From positions 38,363 to 102,362 of the forward strand of contig JAUTXW010000875.1 of NCBI GenBank assembly GCA_030620095.1: a stretch of 64,000 bases of DNA, written 5' to 3'. Within the stretch, counting starts at the first letter, position 1; the number at the start of each line of letters is the position of its first letter. This document shows, piece by piece, positions 48,565-60,215 of the stretch. This stretch comes from Kuschelorhynchus macadamiae (taxonomy: Eukaryota > Arthropoda > Insecta > Coleoptera > Curculionidae). Under the pieces are notes generated by a model, which saw only the letters and a program-made list of their open reading frames with translations, did not search any database and was not told the origin of the DNA. The translations under genes and the position numbers were made by a program.

Positions 48565-48731
48565 CAGGGTGTTAGCTTTAAACAAATAAGCTTGGTTTTT
48601 GAAGCACACTGTATATTTCAAGATATTTTGAAAAAGTGTACTAATCCTCTATATTTTTTGTATTTAAAGTTTTTTTGTAATTATTTTAATAACGGAGATA
48701 TTTTCTGTAACATTGAATCTGTCACACCCTG
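48565..48731. mobile_element. Small inverted-repeat (MITE-like) segment in Transib-like copy 2
   Basis: Begins CAGGGTGT and ends ACACCCTG, orthologous to 30,641-30,807. Confidence 0.5.
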
Positions 48732-48844
48732 GATTAGATAATAAGCCTAACAGGCAAAAAACACAGATAAACACATATTTTAACACTTTCACGATCATAA
48801 TATTACTTTTGATAACGTTTAGCTACGATTTGAACCAAACAATA

Positions 48845-48881
48845 ATTATGGCCGCTCAGATCGTTCAAATACCCGTATGTG
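48845..48881 (-). repeat. Right terminal inverted repeat, Transib-like copy 2
   Basis: Ends GTATGTG and is followed directly by CGCTG at 48,882-48,886. Confidence 0.88.
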
Positions 48882-49810
48882 CGCTGGGACGTCAGTGTAT
48901 ATGATAATTGTCATTTAGTTAACGGTTAACTTATCACTACAAACAACACTGCCAAATTTCAACAAAATCGAGAAGGAGGGATTATGAGTTATTAACAAGA
49001 AACCTATTAAAACTTTAACACCCAGTGTCTTAAAGAAAAAAGTCTTTGAGAAAAATATTTACAAGAACCATTACTGCAAAATTCAATTTGATGCGACATG
49101 CGATATTATCAAAAAGATCCAACACCCGAACGGCGCAACATCTAACTTGATATGTTTATAACATAGTAGTTAAGAATCCGACTATACAGAAGCAGTATTG
49201 TGTAGGATCTATGTTAATGAATATGAATAATAACATTTTTATCAGCACTTGGCTAAATTTTTGGATTAAAGATGCTCAGTGCTTTTCGTTTGAATTTGTT
49301 ACCGACAGGTCACTTGCTGTGAATTATATATTATTTAAAATTTGTATATCCAATACTGAGTGAGGAATCCAAAATCCTTGTAAGTCCTAGCAAATACTAC
49401 TGCAACGAATTATGGTTCGATCATCGTGAAGCAATCAATTCGAAATGGATTTGCCTTGGCGCAATTGATAACAGTTGCCTTTTGACCAAAAATTTTTAGT
49501 ATGCCACTGTTAAAAATAACTATCAAGTGCATACATTGACCAACAAAAACTCTCTGCTTCTCTGTACCAAAACCTAAGGAACAATTTACGAAAATTGTTT
49601 CCAGTTTCAAAAAATTATTCTTCAAGGTTATAGACAGAACCAATGTGATGTTATTATAAATTAAAACAAGTACTCTCTGGCTATAAATAATGTATCAATA
49701 CTTCTACCAGAGATCCTAAAAATCAAAAATACAAATTAATAACTCAATCTGCAAATCAGGCATCTAGAGAATCCGAAAAAAATTCTAGAAGATATTATTG
49801 AACCCATATA
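48882..49810 (+). pseudogene. 'DATGG' element, copy 4
   Basis: Same layout as copy 3, with a deletion in the first part (AACGGTTAACTTATC) and QFDATCDIIKKIQHPNGATS in place of DATGG. Downstream blocks (STWLNFWIKDAQ, EFVTDRSLAVNYILF) remain recognisable across frames. Confidence 0.42.
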
Positions 49811-50705
49811 TTTTCAGAATCCTGTTCCTCCTGGTGATTCTTTTTAAAGGGTTTTGAATGTGTTTGTATTCTTCGCCGTAGTCGTTGGTTAGATGCATAA
49901 TTTACGGGTAATTCTGATATAGGAAGGTATTTTCCTTTCATTATTTAAATGAACACTAATGTTGGAATATGCATCATTTGCATTTGGGTTTGCGGGAGGA
50001 TTAGGATAATTCTCAGGTAGTTCTTCAGAAGGGTTTTCATACTCTTGATTTAATACAAAATCGACTAGGGCAAAATCGGTGAGATTGGTTACATTGTCGT
50101 CTGCGTTAGGGGCATTCGTTTGAGCGTCGTTTGTTTCGTGTACATTAAGGTTGATGCGTGAGAGGGCGTCGGCTACAAAATTTTCCCTTCCTCTCTTGTA
50201 CTTTATTTCGTAAGTAAACTCATCCAATTTTAATTTCCCTCGGGTTAAACAGAAGTTGGGATTTTTAATTTTGAAAAGCCATACTAATAGGTTTTGGTCG
50301 GTTTGTATAATGAATTTTTGGCCCTATGAATAGGAACGGAAGTGATTATCCGAATATGGCTAAAAGTTCTTTCTTTATAGTAGAGTAATTTTTTTCTGCG
50401 GAAATAAGGGTTCGAAAGTAATATGTAATAGGATGTTATATAGCTATATTAGAAGCATATGTTGTAAGCTTGAAAGGTTTAGTGAAAAGGGGGGTATCCG
50501 AAATTAATTAATTACATTTTAAAAATGCATTTTTATATTCTTGATTACCTTTTCGTAGACATTTAGTTATACGAAAAGTTATTTTTTAAAAGTTTTTAAT
50601 AAATCCCCGATAATATCCTACTAATCACAAAAAGGCCTTGATTTCTTTTTAAGTTTTGGGAATGTGATAACGTTGAAAGGCTTCTATTTTAGTAGGTTAG
50701 GTTTG
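49811..50705 (-). pseudogene. Ty3/gypsy pol fragment, copy 4
   Basis: The minus frame 49,889-50,227 has DEFTYEIKYKRGRENFVADA, the RNase H end, and the acidic linker. Frameshifted LLVWLFKIK and GQKFIIQTDQN-like pieces lie at 50,230-50,340, and YSTIKKEL-type and RT thumb pieces at 50,360-50,700. A small deletion near 49,938 truncates the linker relative to copy 3. Confidence 0.75.
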
Positions 50706-51530
50706 ATACAATGTCTGTATGTTGTGTTTTCTAAGAATTCTTCCGATTCTGAGTTGTGCCCTTAATAGCTTCCTATATAGCGCGATTTGTGTAGACTTTA
50801 AAGCACCAGATATTATAGTAAGTTCGTTTTTTCTCGACTGTGTTTCAGTTAATCGCACGAATTGATTGATTAGAATGTTGGCTACTGCTTGAATTTGTGC
50901 TGGGTGATGATGTGATCTCGCAGTTAAATGTCTGTTGGTTTTCTATACACAGTGTATTCAAAATATCCGTTATGCAGTTTTGTGATCAGAAAATTTAAAA
51001 ATGGTTGTTTGTTATTTTTCCTCTAAGTAAATTGTATTCTGGGATGTATTAAATCTACGTAAACTAGAAAGTTTTCAAGCTCTGTATGACCATGTCATAT
51101 AATAAATATTTAAAACTATTTTTTGGGTTTTTCGCCAATCAAGTTTTAATTCATGCCACTACAATGTCGTAAATATGTAGTAAATATGTCATCTACATAA
51201 CGAATTCATAATTTTGGCTTCAAGCTTGCTTTCTCAAGAGCTTCTTCCTCGAAGTATATCATAAATAAAATTGTTACTACTGGTGATAGCGAGGACTTCA
51301 TCGGAGCACCATCTTTTTCTTTATGCATTTGCCCGTCAAATGCAAAACAAGTATTTTTAAGGCAATGCTCCAATGCTTATTTGTGCCTCGTTCTTTGCAA
51401 TAACTTAAAACTGTAATTACAGCTTGTAAATCACAATAAATACGTAACCGAAAACATATGAATGATAGCATTTTGAAAAACAAAAATAGAAATAACCAAA
51501 ACTAACCTAACCTAATCTAAATTTTAAAAA
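50706..51530 (-). pseudogene. Penelope-like reverse transcriptase fragment, copy 4
   Basis: Contains the LTETQSRKNEL region (about 50,820-50,860) that copy 3 lacks, plus the VYRKPTD, HPRIQFT, YVDDIF-like and EEEALEKASLKP pieces. All are split by stops and shifts. Confidence 0.7.
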
Positions 51531-53275
51531 AGGATTTTTAACTAAAATCAATCAATCAATGACTGTTTGACGGGTGAAAGTGCCGTCACCAGTTAAACAG
51601 TCATTACACATGTAGGTGGCATGTTCCAAACAAATAGGTTTTTTTTACAGGATACACAGCTAAACCTCGTAGGTCTATTTTTTTGTCTATCAGAAAGCAG
51701 CGTCTTCTGTTGGTTTGAGTTTGTGGATCGGGTAATTCTTCTTGTTGAGGTAAACGTAAAGGGCGGATTCGGATGGAACGTGGCATCCGAATATTAGCAG
51801 CTCTTCGTCGTAAGTGTTCGTCTAGTAACTGCATGCCGAAATTCTCCAAGAATATTCTTCGAGGTGTATTGTCTAAATACTTTGAATTGCTCTTGAAAAT
51901 AACGAATGAGTTTATCTCAGCTATATTTAGTTGCATATAAAGTACAACCATTGGCCAGCGACGAGTAACTCTGGCACGATCATAGGCCGCACACATCTTG
52001 TCCACTGTATCAACCCTTTCTTTTGATTTATTGTAATCAATTATAATTTGTGGTTTTCCAGTTGCTTCTTCATTATAGTGCATTGATGATAATAAGAAAA
52101 CATTTTTATTTTTTCTGGGTATATAAGATGAAATTGTTGCTTGGTTTTGGAATGCAAACATGCTTGTCTTCTCTGGTCGTTTGGCAGGTTGAGTAAATTC
52201 TAGTGTAAGTAACCTTCTATTTTTTCAAATTGTACCAAGGGTCGTGAGTTTATCATTTGGCAAAAGCGTCTTTGCAACAGCCATACTGGTAAGGAAGTTG
52301 TCCATTGTAATGTTTCTACTGCTTCCTGGAATGGGGCGACAAAGACGAGGCAGGAGAGACACATTATCAGTTGAAACTTTATATGGTCCATTGGGCTGTT
52401 GCTCAACAAAAACTTCCATATTCGCAGTGTAAAATAGTTTTGGGCACACTAGACTATATTTTGATTCCATATCGGTTTGACTTATTGGGCATATATACTG
52501 GAAAGTCCAACGAAATGCCACCAGCATTTCGTCAAATGTTGTAAACTCGGAAATGCAAAAATATTTAGTTAAATTTGAATTAAATGCGTTAAAGGATTTC
52601 CGGATACATGCTAGTTTATCATGTTTTTGTCTCTCTGCTCTAGTATTTTGATTGTCAAAACGGATATATAGCAGTAAATATCTAAACCTTTCAAGAGACA
52701 TCGTCAAACGAAATATTTCCATTGAGGTTCCAGAGGCATTCACCCTACTGTTTTTTAACATCAAATAAAGCAACCCTATAAGCGCTTTCAGCTCAAAAAT
52801 GTCTGTGGGCCTTGCTGATCGTTTGTTTGGATCGTTGGATTGGTTGTTTGGATTAAGATTGACATTGCTGTGTAGATATTTGTATTAAAAATGCCTTGCA
52901 ACATATCACTGGTGAAAAAAAATTCCACATCTCTGCGGCAGATGTTAAACCTTTTGCGTTTCCCTTAACTCCAGTGAGAAACTTAATAATATTCACAGCG
53001 CTTGTCCTCACCTGACGATTTCCTGGATGCTTTCTCCACTTGGTCTTGTCATCTTTTCCAATATAACATGGAACTTTTTCGTGCTCCAATTTGTCCAATA
53101 TTTCATTTGGTAAATCCAAAGTTTCATCTGGGTAATCAATATCTTGCTCATCATCGGTGTTGTGAACTTCAATCTCTTCATTATCGTCCTACAAACTGGC
53201 GTCGTCGTCACATGCCACGTCATATGAATGCAACAAGTTTATGATGTTTCCAGAATTGTTAGGGTTCTTTAAGCA
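51531..53275 (-). pseudogene. piggyBac transposase pseudogene, copy 4
   Basis: Pieces at 52,853-53,119, 52,225-52,773 and 51,604-52,161, each offset by exactly 18,217 bp from copy 3. FDEMLVAFRW, ITMDNFLTSMAV and VDTVDKMCAAYD keep the three Asp positions. The Cys-rich tail is out of frame after an A8 run near 51,645. Confidence 0.87.
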
Positions 53276-55210
53276 GAACCGTCGCGAGGTTTATATTTAT
53301 TATTAACTTAAAGCAAAAATAATCTTTGCGGGTTGATACGCGGGACCAGTCTTAGCGTGGAACTTCTATTTTGCTCAAACCAGGCTCTTCTGCTACTTTT
53401 AGTTATAATATACTAAGTACTAGGTAATCAATTATTATGTTTTCAGTGAAGACAGTCAAAAAGCAATAGATATATTTTATTTTCTCCTTTTGGAACACTT
53501 TATAAGGTTAGGTTTTCATTCTTACTTTTGACTTAAAAATATATAAAAACCTCTGAAAAGTTTCTGGAATTTTAATTTTAAAAATGCTCGGGAAAGTCGG
53601 CTTTATTAAACAACAAAATTTTATTATTGTTTTGAAATTTTGGCAGATTTCGATTAACTTTTTATATTTTTTTGGAAATTTTATAAATGTTCTTGGATAT
53701 TTCAATCGAAATTTCCCCAAATTAGTTTTTCAGAAAATAATGTCAATATTATCACCATTCATGTCATTTACTTTTGGTTGCGATATATTTCTTAATATAT
53801 GGCAATAATATATCGATTTATATTAAGAAATATAGGGTGTTACTTAATGGTATGTCATAACTTTAAGGGCGCATTCCCAGCCCAATACTATGTAAAAAAG
53901 TTGATATAAACATGTATCTGAAAATTTCTGGTTTTTAAGATACTGGGTGTCAAATTTTTTTTGAAAAATCAGTTTTTTATTAATATCTCAAAACTCCTTT
54001 GCCGCCGTATCTTGAAATCGGACAATTTTATTTGCAATGATAAGAGGCCAATTTAGCCCTAACTAGACGGTAATTATTAAAATCAGTGGCGTTCTCGGGT
54101 ACACCCTTACGAATATTATTGACAAAAGAGATGACTTTTTATCATTTTCTCTAATTAAACAACTAAAACTAAAACGTTTTGGTCTCTTGACATCTTTTTG
54201 CATCTTGCTTCGTTTTCGAGAAAAAAAAAATAAAAACCACTCCCTTGCTTTCACCACAGAAAACATAGCAAAAACTGGGTACTTCTTTTGCATATTAATA
54301 GGTCATTCCTGAACATATTTTATGTCGAATAAAGTTCATATAAACGAGCTCCTGGACCAATCTTAGGTAGAAAAGTTCAAATAAGTTTGTGTCTTAAAAC
54401 GTCTGGTATTTAAGATACTGAGTGTCAAATTATTTTTTTTAAATCGGTAAAATTTGGCTGTGTTATTTGTAATGATTAGGGGCTAATGTAGCCCTGTTTA
54501 GATGGTAATTATTAAATCCAGTGGTGCCCGGGGGTGTATCCTCTCGAAAATTATTGACAAAAAAATATACGGCACTGACTTTTTTTCATTTTGATAACTT
54601 TTTCGAATTAAGCAACTAAAAGCTAAACGTTTTTGTCTCTTGATTTTTTTTCGCATCTTACTTCGTTATGAAGAAAATAAAATAAAACCAACTTTATTGC
54701 ATCTCCCTTGATATTACCACATAAAATCTAGTAAATACTTTTGCATATTAATGGTTATTCTTGAATAATTTTTAGGTCGAAAATTTCCTATAAACTTGTA
54801 TCCTAAAATGCCTGATTTTCAAGATATACGTAGAAAGTGTTATAGCTTTATTTTTTTTTTCTGTTTTAAGCAAAATGTTCAATATTTATTAGATTTTTGA
54901 AAATATTAATACGGTATAGAGGCACACATAAAAATCAATTAACTAGTGATGTAGCCGTAACTATACTTACAAAATCTTAGCAAAAAAATACTACGCCACT
55001 GGTTTAGGAAAAACTTTATAATTTTGCCTTATTTAACAATCAATTATGAATAAAAAAATATATATTTTACTATAGTTGATTAACTTACTATTTGAAAAAA
55101 ATCGTAACAAACGTTGTATTTGCATAACTAATATCTCGAAAAATTGTAAAATATTCCTTTAGAAGCCATTTTTTTAAAACTAACGATCGAAAAATAATTA
55201 CAAATTAATA
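53276..55210. repeat. Non-coding array repeat, unit 4
   Basis: Same content as 35,046-37,181 but with the poly-G region deleted near 53,505. No gene is seen. Confidence 0.65.
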
Positions 55211-55790
55211 TAATATTTACAAAAATTGTTAGAAATGACCACCTCTCGCTCCTTCTGCTCTTCTTCTCATCGATTCACGAACTCTTCCAAAGATTTCATG
55301 CGTGTTCCGTATGGTCTCAGATCCATCAATAATTTTATTTCTTAGTTGCTCTAATGTTTTCAGTTACTGTACTATAAACTAGCTTTTTACAGGTGCACCC
55401 ACAAATAGAAATCTAGGCTGAATTGTGGTCCTCCATGACCTATCCAACGATTTTGGTAGGTACTCACGATCCAATATGCTAAAGTGGGCTGGAGCACCAT
55501 CACGCATAAACCAGTGATGTTGCCGTAACTGAAGAGGAACATCTTCAAGAAGTAAAGGTAAATCATTTTGAAGAAAATTACTATAACAGTTAAATGGTCC
55601 AATTAAATAGTCGCCTATGATACCGATCCAAACGTTGAGTGAAAACTGTTCCTGAAAATGTGCCTCTCTAATGGCATGAGAGCTTTCTCGAGCCCAGTTA
55701 TAATTACTGTGATAATTATTTATGTCATTTATGGAAAAATTCGCTTCGTCCGTAAACATAATGTTGGAATCATCACTTTTTGGAGATACT
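55211..55790 (-). pseudogene. Mariner-like DDE transposase fragment, copy 4
   Basis: The minus frame 55,379-55,759 has MFTDEANFSINDINNYHSNY, VWIGIIGDYLIGPFNCY and HHWFMRDGAPAHFSILDREY. The C-terminal arm reads LRNKIIDGSETIRNTHEIFG, then RVRESMRRRAEGARGGHF, ending at about 55,225. Both leading Asp blocks are intact. A shift near 55,400 separates the LDFYLW block. Confidence 0.82.
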
Positions 55791-57735
55791 TTATTTTATC
55801 TTTACAATAATAGTTATTCGAAATACTTACTATGAATGTAAACGGTTTTTTTTTCTCAAAAACGAATCAAGATGGGAAAAAAGTCAAAAAAGTCAGAAGA
55901 TAAAGGAGTTTTAATTTTATTTGCTTGATCCGGAAAAAGTATCAAAATGAATAAAAAGTCACTAGCGTAGGGTAAATCATATAGTCGTTGGATACTTAAG
56001 AGAAATTAGAAAGAAATCGTAAAATGACTATGACTTAATTTTCTTTGCAGTACTCCTTATATTGGTTAAACAATCTGTCAACTTCCGAATCTTTACCAGA
56101 AACGTTAATATTATCCTTTTCTGAAATGCTGTTGCCTTTTTCTGAAGCTGGTAGCTGAAATAAAAATCTATTTGGTCTGGAATATGCATTTGATGATGTT
56201 TTGGAATGCATTCCTTTTGAAATCTCTTCGAGCATTCGTCTCAAACCAAGCGGTATTGAACTTTCGTGCATTGTTTGCAAACTGTACAAGAATGTATGTG
56301 CTGTTTCTGATCAGCTGGTTTTTTTATTAAACAGTGCGCGGGTTACTGCCTTAACATTTTGATTAACAAATAAATCAATGTTCGAACAAGATGGATTACT
56401 TTCTTTTAACGGGTCTTTGTTTTGCTTTGGTTACCTCGTTTTGTTTTTTCGAATTCTTTTTTTTTTCGTTCCGCCTTTCCTTCTTCCAACTTTCTCTTTT
56501 TCTTATTTTTTTCTTTAAACAAGTTTTTATATTTTTCTGAAGTTATTTCTTTAGGCTTTACGTTCTGGTGTTTTAGGCATTACTAATATCTTTTTTTGTC
56601 GTTTTGTTTCTCATCGTTATTTTGATTGTCATTTTTATTTTATACCTCAACAGCCATGTCTACGGTTAAATTTACTTGGTCATTGTTGCTCGATATTAAA
56701 TTTTAGGTGCCAATTAGCTGTTGACTTTCATCTTTACCATATATTGTCTCATTTAAAGTTTGTTTTGCGATTTGATTTATATGTGTCTGAAGTCCATAAC
56801 TTCATCCCGTAAAAATGACTCTTCTGGATTAACCACCAGAGGTTCTCGCATATTGGATCTAATTGGATGTTTAAAAACCTTATACACTAGAAAAGTGTCT
56901 TCATTATCTTCAGTTATCTCATCAGGATTTGTACTACCAAAATTATTAATTTTTTCTTCACCAACAATGGCAGAAAAATCTTTATAAGATAAGGTGGGAA
57001 ATGCCGAAACTTCTCCAGCTTCTTTGGGCTTAGGGGCAACCGAAGGTTGACATTTTCCAAGACATATTGGAAAAAGTCTATGTTGTCAGCTACAAAGGGG
57101 AAAACTTCACATATTCTAAAATCATTTACCAGTGTGTCTGGATTTATAGCTGTAGTCACAACATTTTCTAGAATACAGGCAGAGTTTATTTTAGTTACTA
57201 CTTCATTAACATGCTCATTGCACCACTCTCTAACTGCTTTTATCTAAGAACGTTTAATTGGGCGAAAAACTGAAACATCTGCGGGTTATAGAATTCGTGT
57301 TGCATTTTCAGTTCTATTCTAAGTTCAGAACAAAGTTTGCTAGCCTCATAGGTCAGATGTGTTTTATGGCCGTCTAAAAAAAAAATATTACTGGCAATTC
57401 GATGCTTTCGTTGATCAAGTACGGATGAAATATATTGACAACAAATTCAAAAAATACTTTTGACGCCATCCAACCATTCTCACTCTCTGCTATTCACCAC
57501 TCCGCTGGAACACTTGATAAAATTTTTTCAGGAATTCGTTGATACCCATAAATTATCATAGGACAAGTTTTTCCATTGGCTGAAAACGTTAACATAACGG
57601 TTATATTTTTCTTTGAGCCACCGTGTTCTACAGCATAAACATTCTTTTCACCTTTACCTGTGTGTACCTGTTGTCCATTAACTGTCCTTGTCCATTAACT
57701 GTGCGGGTTACCCTACGTTTTTTTGTAAATAATGT
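55791..57735 (-). pseudogene. DDE_1 transposase pseudogene with Cys/His tail, copy 4
   Basis: The first 240 bp are spacer. The minus zinc-tail region is at 56,035-56,290, where the cysteines are partly lost by frameshift (frame reads MHESSIPLGLRRMLEEISKG). The Lys-rich region is at 56,440-56,560. The block NDFRICEVFPFVADNIDFF is at 56,914-57,159. DGHKTHL remnants lie at 57,340-57,400 and the N-terminal scrap to about 57,715. Confidence 0.75.
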
Positions 57736-57810
57736 TCATGTGGGTGCACCCTGGGACGCCAGTGTATATGATAATTATCATCTAGTTAACGGTAAATTAG
57801 CCCCTTATTT
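57736..57810 (+). pseudogene. 'DATGG' element scrap with empty CGCTG-type site (CCCTG)
   Basis: Matches the first part of the 'DATGG' fragments, including the position equivalent to the Transib-like target (57,749-57,753, here CCCTG), and stops after AATTAGCCCCTTA. Confidence 0.6.
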
Positions 57811-58203
57811 TATAAACTTTTTCTTAAAATGCTGGGAATTCCCTTATAGGTTTTTCATTATACTGTTCGAAAATAGTTAGGACATTATTTAAATTTAGCT
57901 CGTTTAAGTAAGGACCATAGGTGAAAAATAGTGTCTTAGTTTATTTAATATCGAATTGCGTTTTTACCTAGGCTTGGGCATATTTAGAGAATGAATCTCT
58001 AATGGTGGGAAATTGGCAGTTAGAAAACTGACAAATATCTAAATAAAACGTTTTGAATGGTTTTTCTGAAAGTAAGGGACCTTTGTACGCAATTTTGTAC
58101 GCATATTTCGCAGGAATGTATGTAACTAGTAATGGAGTCTCTTAATTTTCGCCAGTAATGTTTTTGTTTTTTATATGATTATAAGTTTCTGTGATGCCCG
58201 TTA
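57811..58203 (-). pseudogene. Ty3/gypsy integrase fragment
   Basis: A copy of about 20,480-20,900. On minus it reads KDPLLSEKPFKTFYLDICQF-type integrase core start and the region around TETYNHIK. It is deleted and shifted relative to that copy. Confidence 0.65.
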
Positions 58204-58580
58204 TTTTGAGAGGCAATCTTGGGAAGATAGAAGAAAGTTAAATGTCTATAACTGACTTTCGTATGTCTGTGATTGAAGATTTGTTGCAATATGAATGCTC
58301 GTTGACTTTACCTAAGCCAGTACGAAGTCTTCGCACTCACGTCCTTGGCAAATTAGAATGTAAAGCACGTGAAAATAAGAAGTATTGTCGCGGTTGTTAC
58401 AAGAAAAAACAAGAAGGTACATTAGTGAAAAGTAAAGTAAAAAGAGTAATTACATATTGTCTAAATTGTGATGGAAGTCCCAGATTTTGTTTGGAATGTT
58501 TTAACTTTTTTCATCGAAAGCAATACAGTATCGTTTTTACAATAGAAATTAAGTGTATAATATATTTCTTTATTAGTTAA
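58204..58580 (+). pseudogene. piggyBac-derived (PGBD4-like) C-terminal Cys-rich domain fragment
   Basis: The plus frame 58,242-58,580 encodes LECKARENKKYCRGCYKKKQ, then RVITYCLNCDGSPRFCLECF and NFFHRK, a C..C / C..C / C..C...H cluster typical of the C-terminal cross-brace zinc domain of piggyBac-type transposases. It differs clearly from the piggyBac copies elsewhere in the window and lies on the opposite strand. The catalytic domain is absent. The last residues (after HRK) probably read into the 3' untranslated region. Confidence 0.68.
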
Positions 58581-58824
58581 TAGTTATCAATTTTAACTTG
58601 AATGTATTTTGTAAATGAGATTATTAAACATTTTTTATAAAATGTGTGATGTTTCTTTTTATTTGACATACGAACCAAAAAATTTAAAAAAAAATCGAAT
58701 AAAGAATGCTACCAAAAACCTGCCACCAGCGTAGTAGCTTCCAGGGCCAAAGCAGACACACTTCAATGTTAAATCTCATAGAAATGTGTAGGCTGGCCAC
58801 AGCGACCCGATAAAGTTTGAACGA
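58581..58824. other. Unassigned segment, less AT-rich
   Basis: It probably begins with the 3' end of the preceding fragment. The stretch around 58,720-58,824 is noticeably richer in GC than its surroundings. Nothing is recognised. Confidence 0.4.
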
Positions 58825-59380
58825 TAAGGCAGACACCGGTGTATGCTACGGCCTAGGGAACCAGAAGCTTATCAGACACCGGTGTACGACATGGCGCTTA
58901 ACCTATTAATGGTATGTCATAACTTTAAAGGCACATTCCCAGACCAATATTAGGTAAAAAAGTTCATATAAACATGTATCTGAAAATGTCTGGTTTTTAA
59001 GATACTGGGCGTCAATTTTTTTTTTAAATCAGTTTTTTATTAATATCTCAAAGATCCTTTGCCGCCGATTTTCTTGAAATCTGACAATGTTATTTGCAAT
59101 CATAAGGCAGACACCGGTGTATGCTTCGGCCCAGGGAACCAGAAGCCTAGCAGACACCGGTGTATGACATGGCGCTTAACCTGTTAATGGTATGTCATAA
59201 CTTTAAAGGCACATTCCCAGACCTACATTAGGTAAAAAAGTTCATATAAACATGTATCTGAAAATGTCTGGTTTTTAAAATACTGGGTGTCAAATTTTTT
59301 TAAAAAAATCAGTTTTGTATTAATATCTTAAAGATCCTTTGCCGCCGATTTTCTTGAAATCTGACAATGTTATTTGCAAT
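58825..59380 (+). repeat. 278-bp tandem duplication carrying four ACACCGGTGT palindromes
   Basis: Two copies start at about 58,825 and 59,103. Each begins with a pair of perfect 10-bp palindromes ACACCGGTGT, 43 bp apart (58,833 and 58,876; 59,111 and 59,154), and continues with non-coding array repeat sequence (ATGGTATGTCATAACTTTAA). The palindromes are embedded in CAGACACCGGTGTA. Confidence 0.88.
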
Positions 59381-59690
59381 GATAAGAGGCGAATTTAGCC
59401 CTAACAGGGTACCTTACGAATATTATTGACAAAAAAGATGTACGCAATGACTTTTTTCTCATTTTTATCATTTTCTCGAATTAACCAAATAAAACTAAAA
59501 CATTTTGGCTCTTGATAATTTTTTGCATCTTGCTTCGTTTTCGACAAAAAAAAACCACTCTCTTGCTTTCACCAAAGAAAATGTAGCAAAAACTGGGTAC
59601 TTCTTTTGCATATTAATATCCTGAACATATTTGATGTCGAATAAAAAATCTTAAGTAGAAAACTCTTAAAATGTCTGGGTTTTAAGATAC
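59381..59690. repeat. Non-coding array repeat, short version
   Basis: A shortened, more diverged relative of 35,930-36,300. No gene. Confidence 0.55.
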
Positions 59691-60215
59691 TGTGATACCC
59701 ACATATTCTAAAATCATTTATCAGTGTGTCTGGATTTATAGCTGTAGTCACAACATTTTGTAGAATACAGGCAAAGTTTATTTTAGTTACTACTTCATTA
59801 TCATGCTCATTGCACCACTCCCTAACTGCTTTTTTCCAAGCAAGTTTAATTGGGCGAAAAACTAAAACATCTGCGGGTTGTAGAATTCGTGTTGCATTTT
59901 TCTATTCAGTTCAGAACAAAGTTTGCTAACCTCATAGGTCAGATGTGTTTCATGGCCGTCTAAAAAAAATATTACTGGCAATTCGATGCTTTCTTTAATC
60001 AAGTACGGATGAAATATACTGGCAACAAACTCCAAAAATTTTTCCAACCATTCTCACTCTCTTCCGGCTTGATACAAAAACGTTAAACATAACGGTTATA
60101 TTTTTCTTTGAGCCACCGTGTTCTACAGCATAAACATTCTTTTCACCTTTACCTGTGTGTACCTGTTGTCCATTAACTGTCCTTGTCCAATAACTGTCGG
60201 GTTACCCTACGTTTT
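59691..60215 (-). pseudogene. DDE_1 transposase pseudogene, copy 5 (5' half only)
   Basis: Minus pieces: FLEFVASIFHPYLIKESIEL and PVIFFLDGHETHLTYEVSKL (59,862-60,047), then TTAINPDTLINDFRICG (about 59,700-59,751). The C-terminal half is missing, replaced at about 59,700 by the non-coding repeat. An N-terminal scrap runs to about 60,210. Confidence 0.75.

Larger units (their letters stand above)
45988..48881 (+). mobile_element. Transib/RAG1-like DNA transposon, copy 2 (2,894 bp)
   Basis: Both ends begin CACATACGGGTATTTGAACG when read inward. The first 24 bp are identical, and about 34 of 37 bp match overall. CGCTG flanks both ends. Compared with copy 1 it has lost about 390 bp near the left end, including exon 1, but it keeps the central catalytic region that copy 1 lost. 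Confidence 0.88.

Noticed and set aside
28003..48881. A RAG2-like partner gene near the RAG1-like elements
   Set aside because: No kelch or PHD-type ORF lies inside either element. The Cys/His finger at 42-44 kb belongs to the DDE_1 pseudogenes outside the element boundaries.
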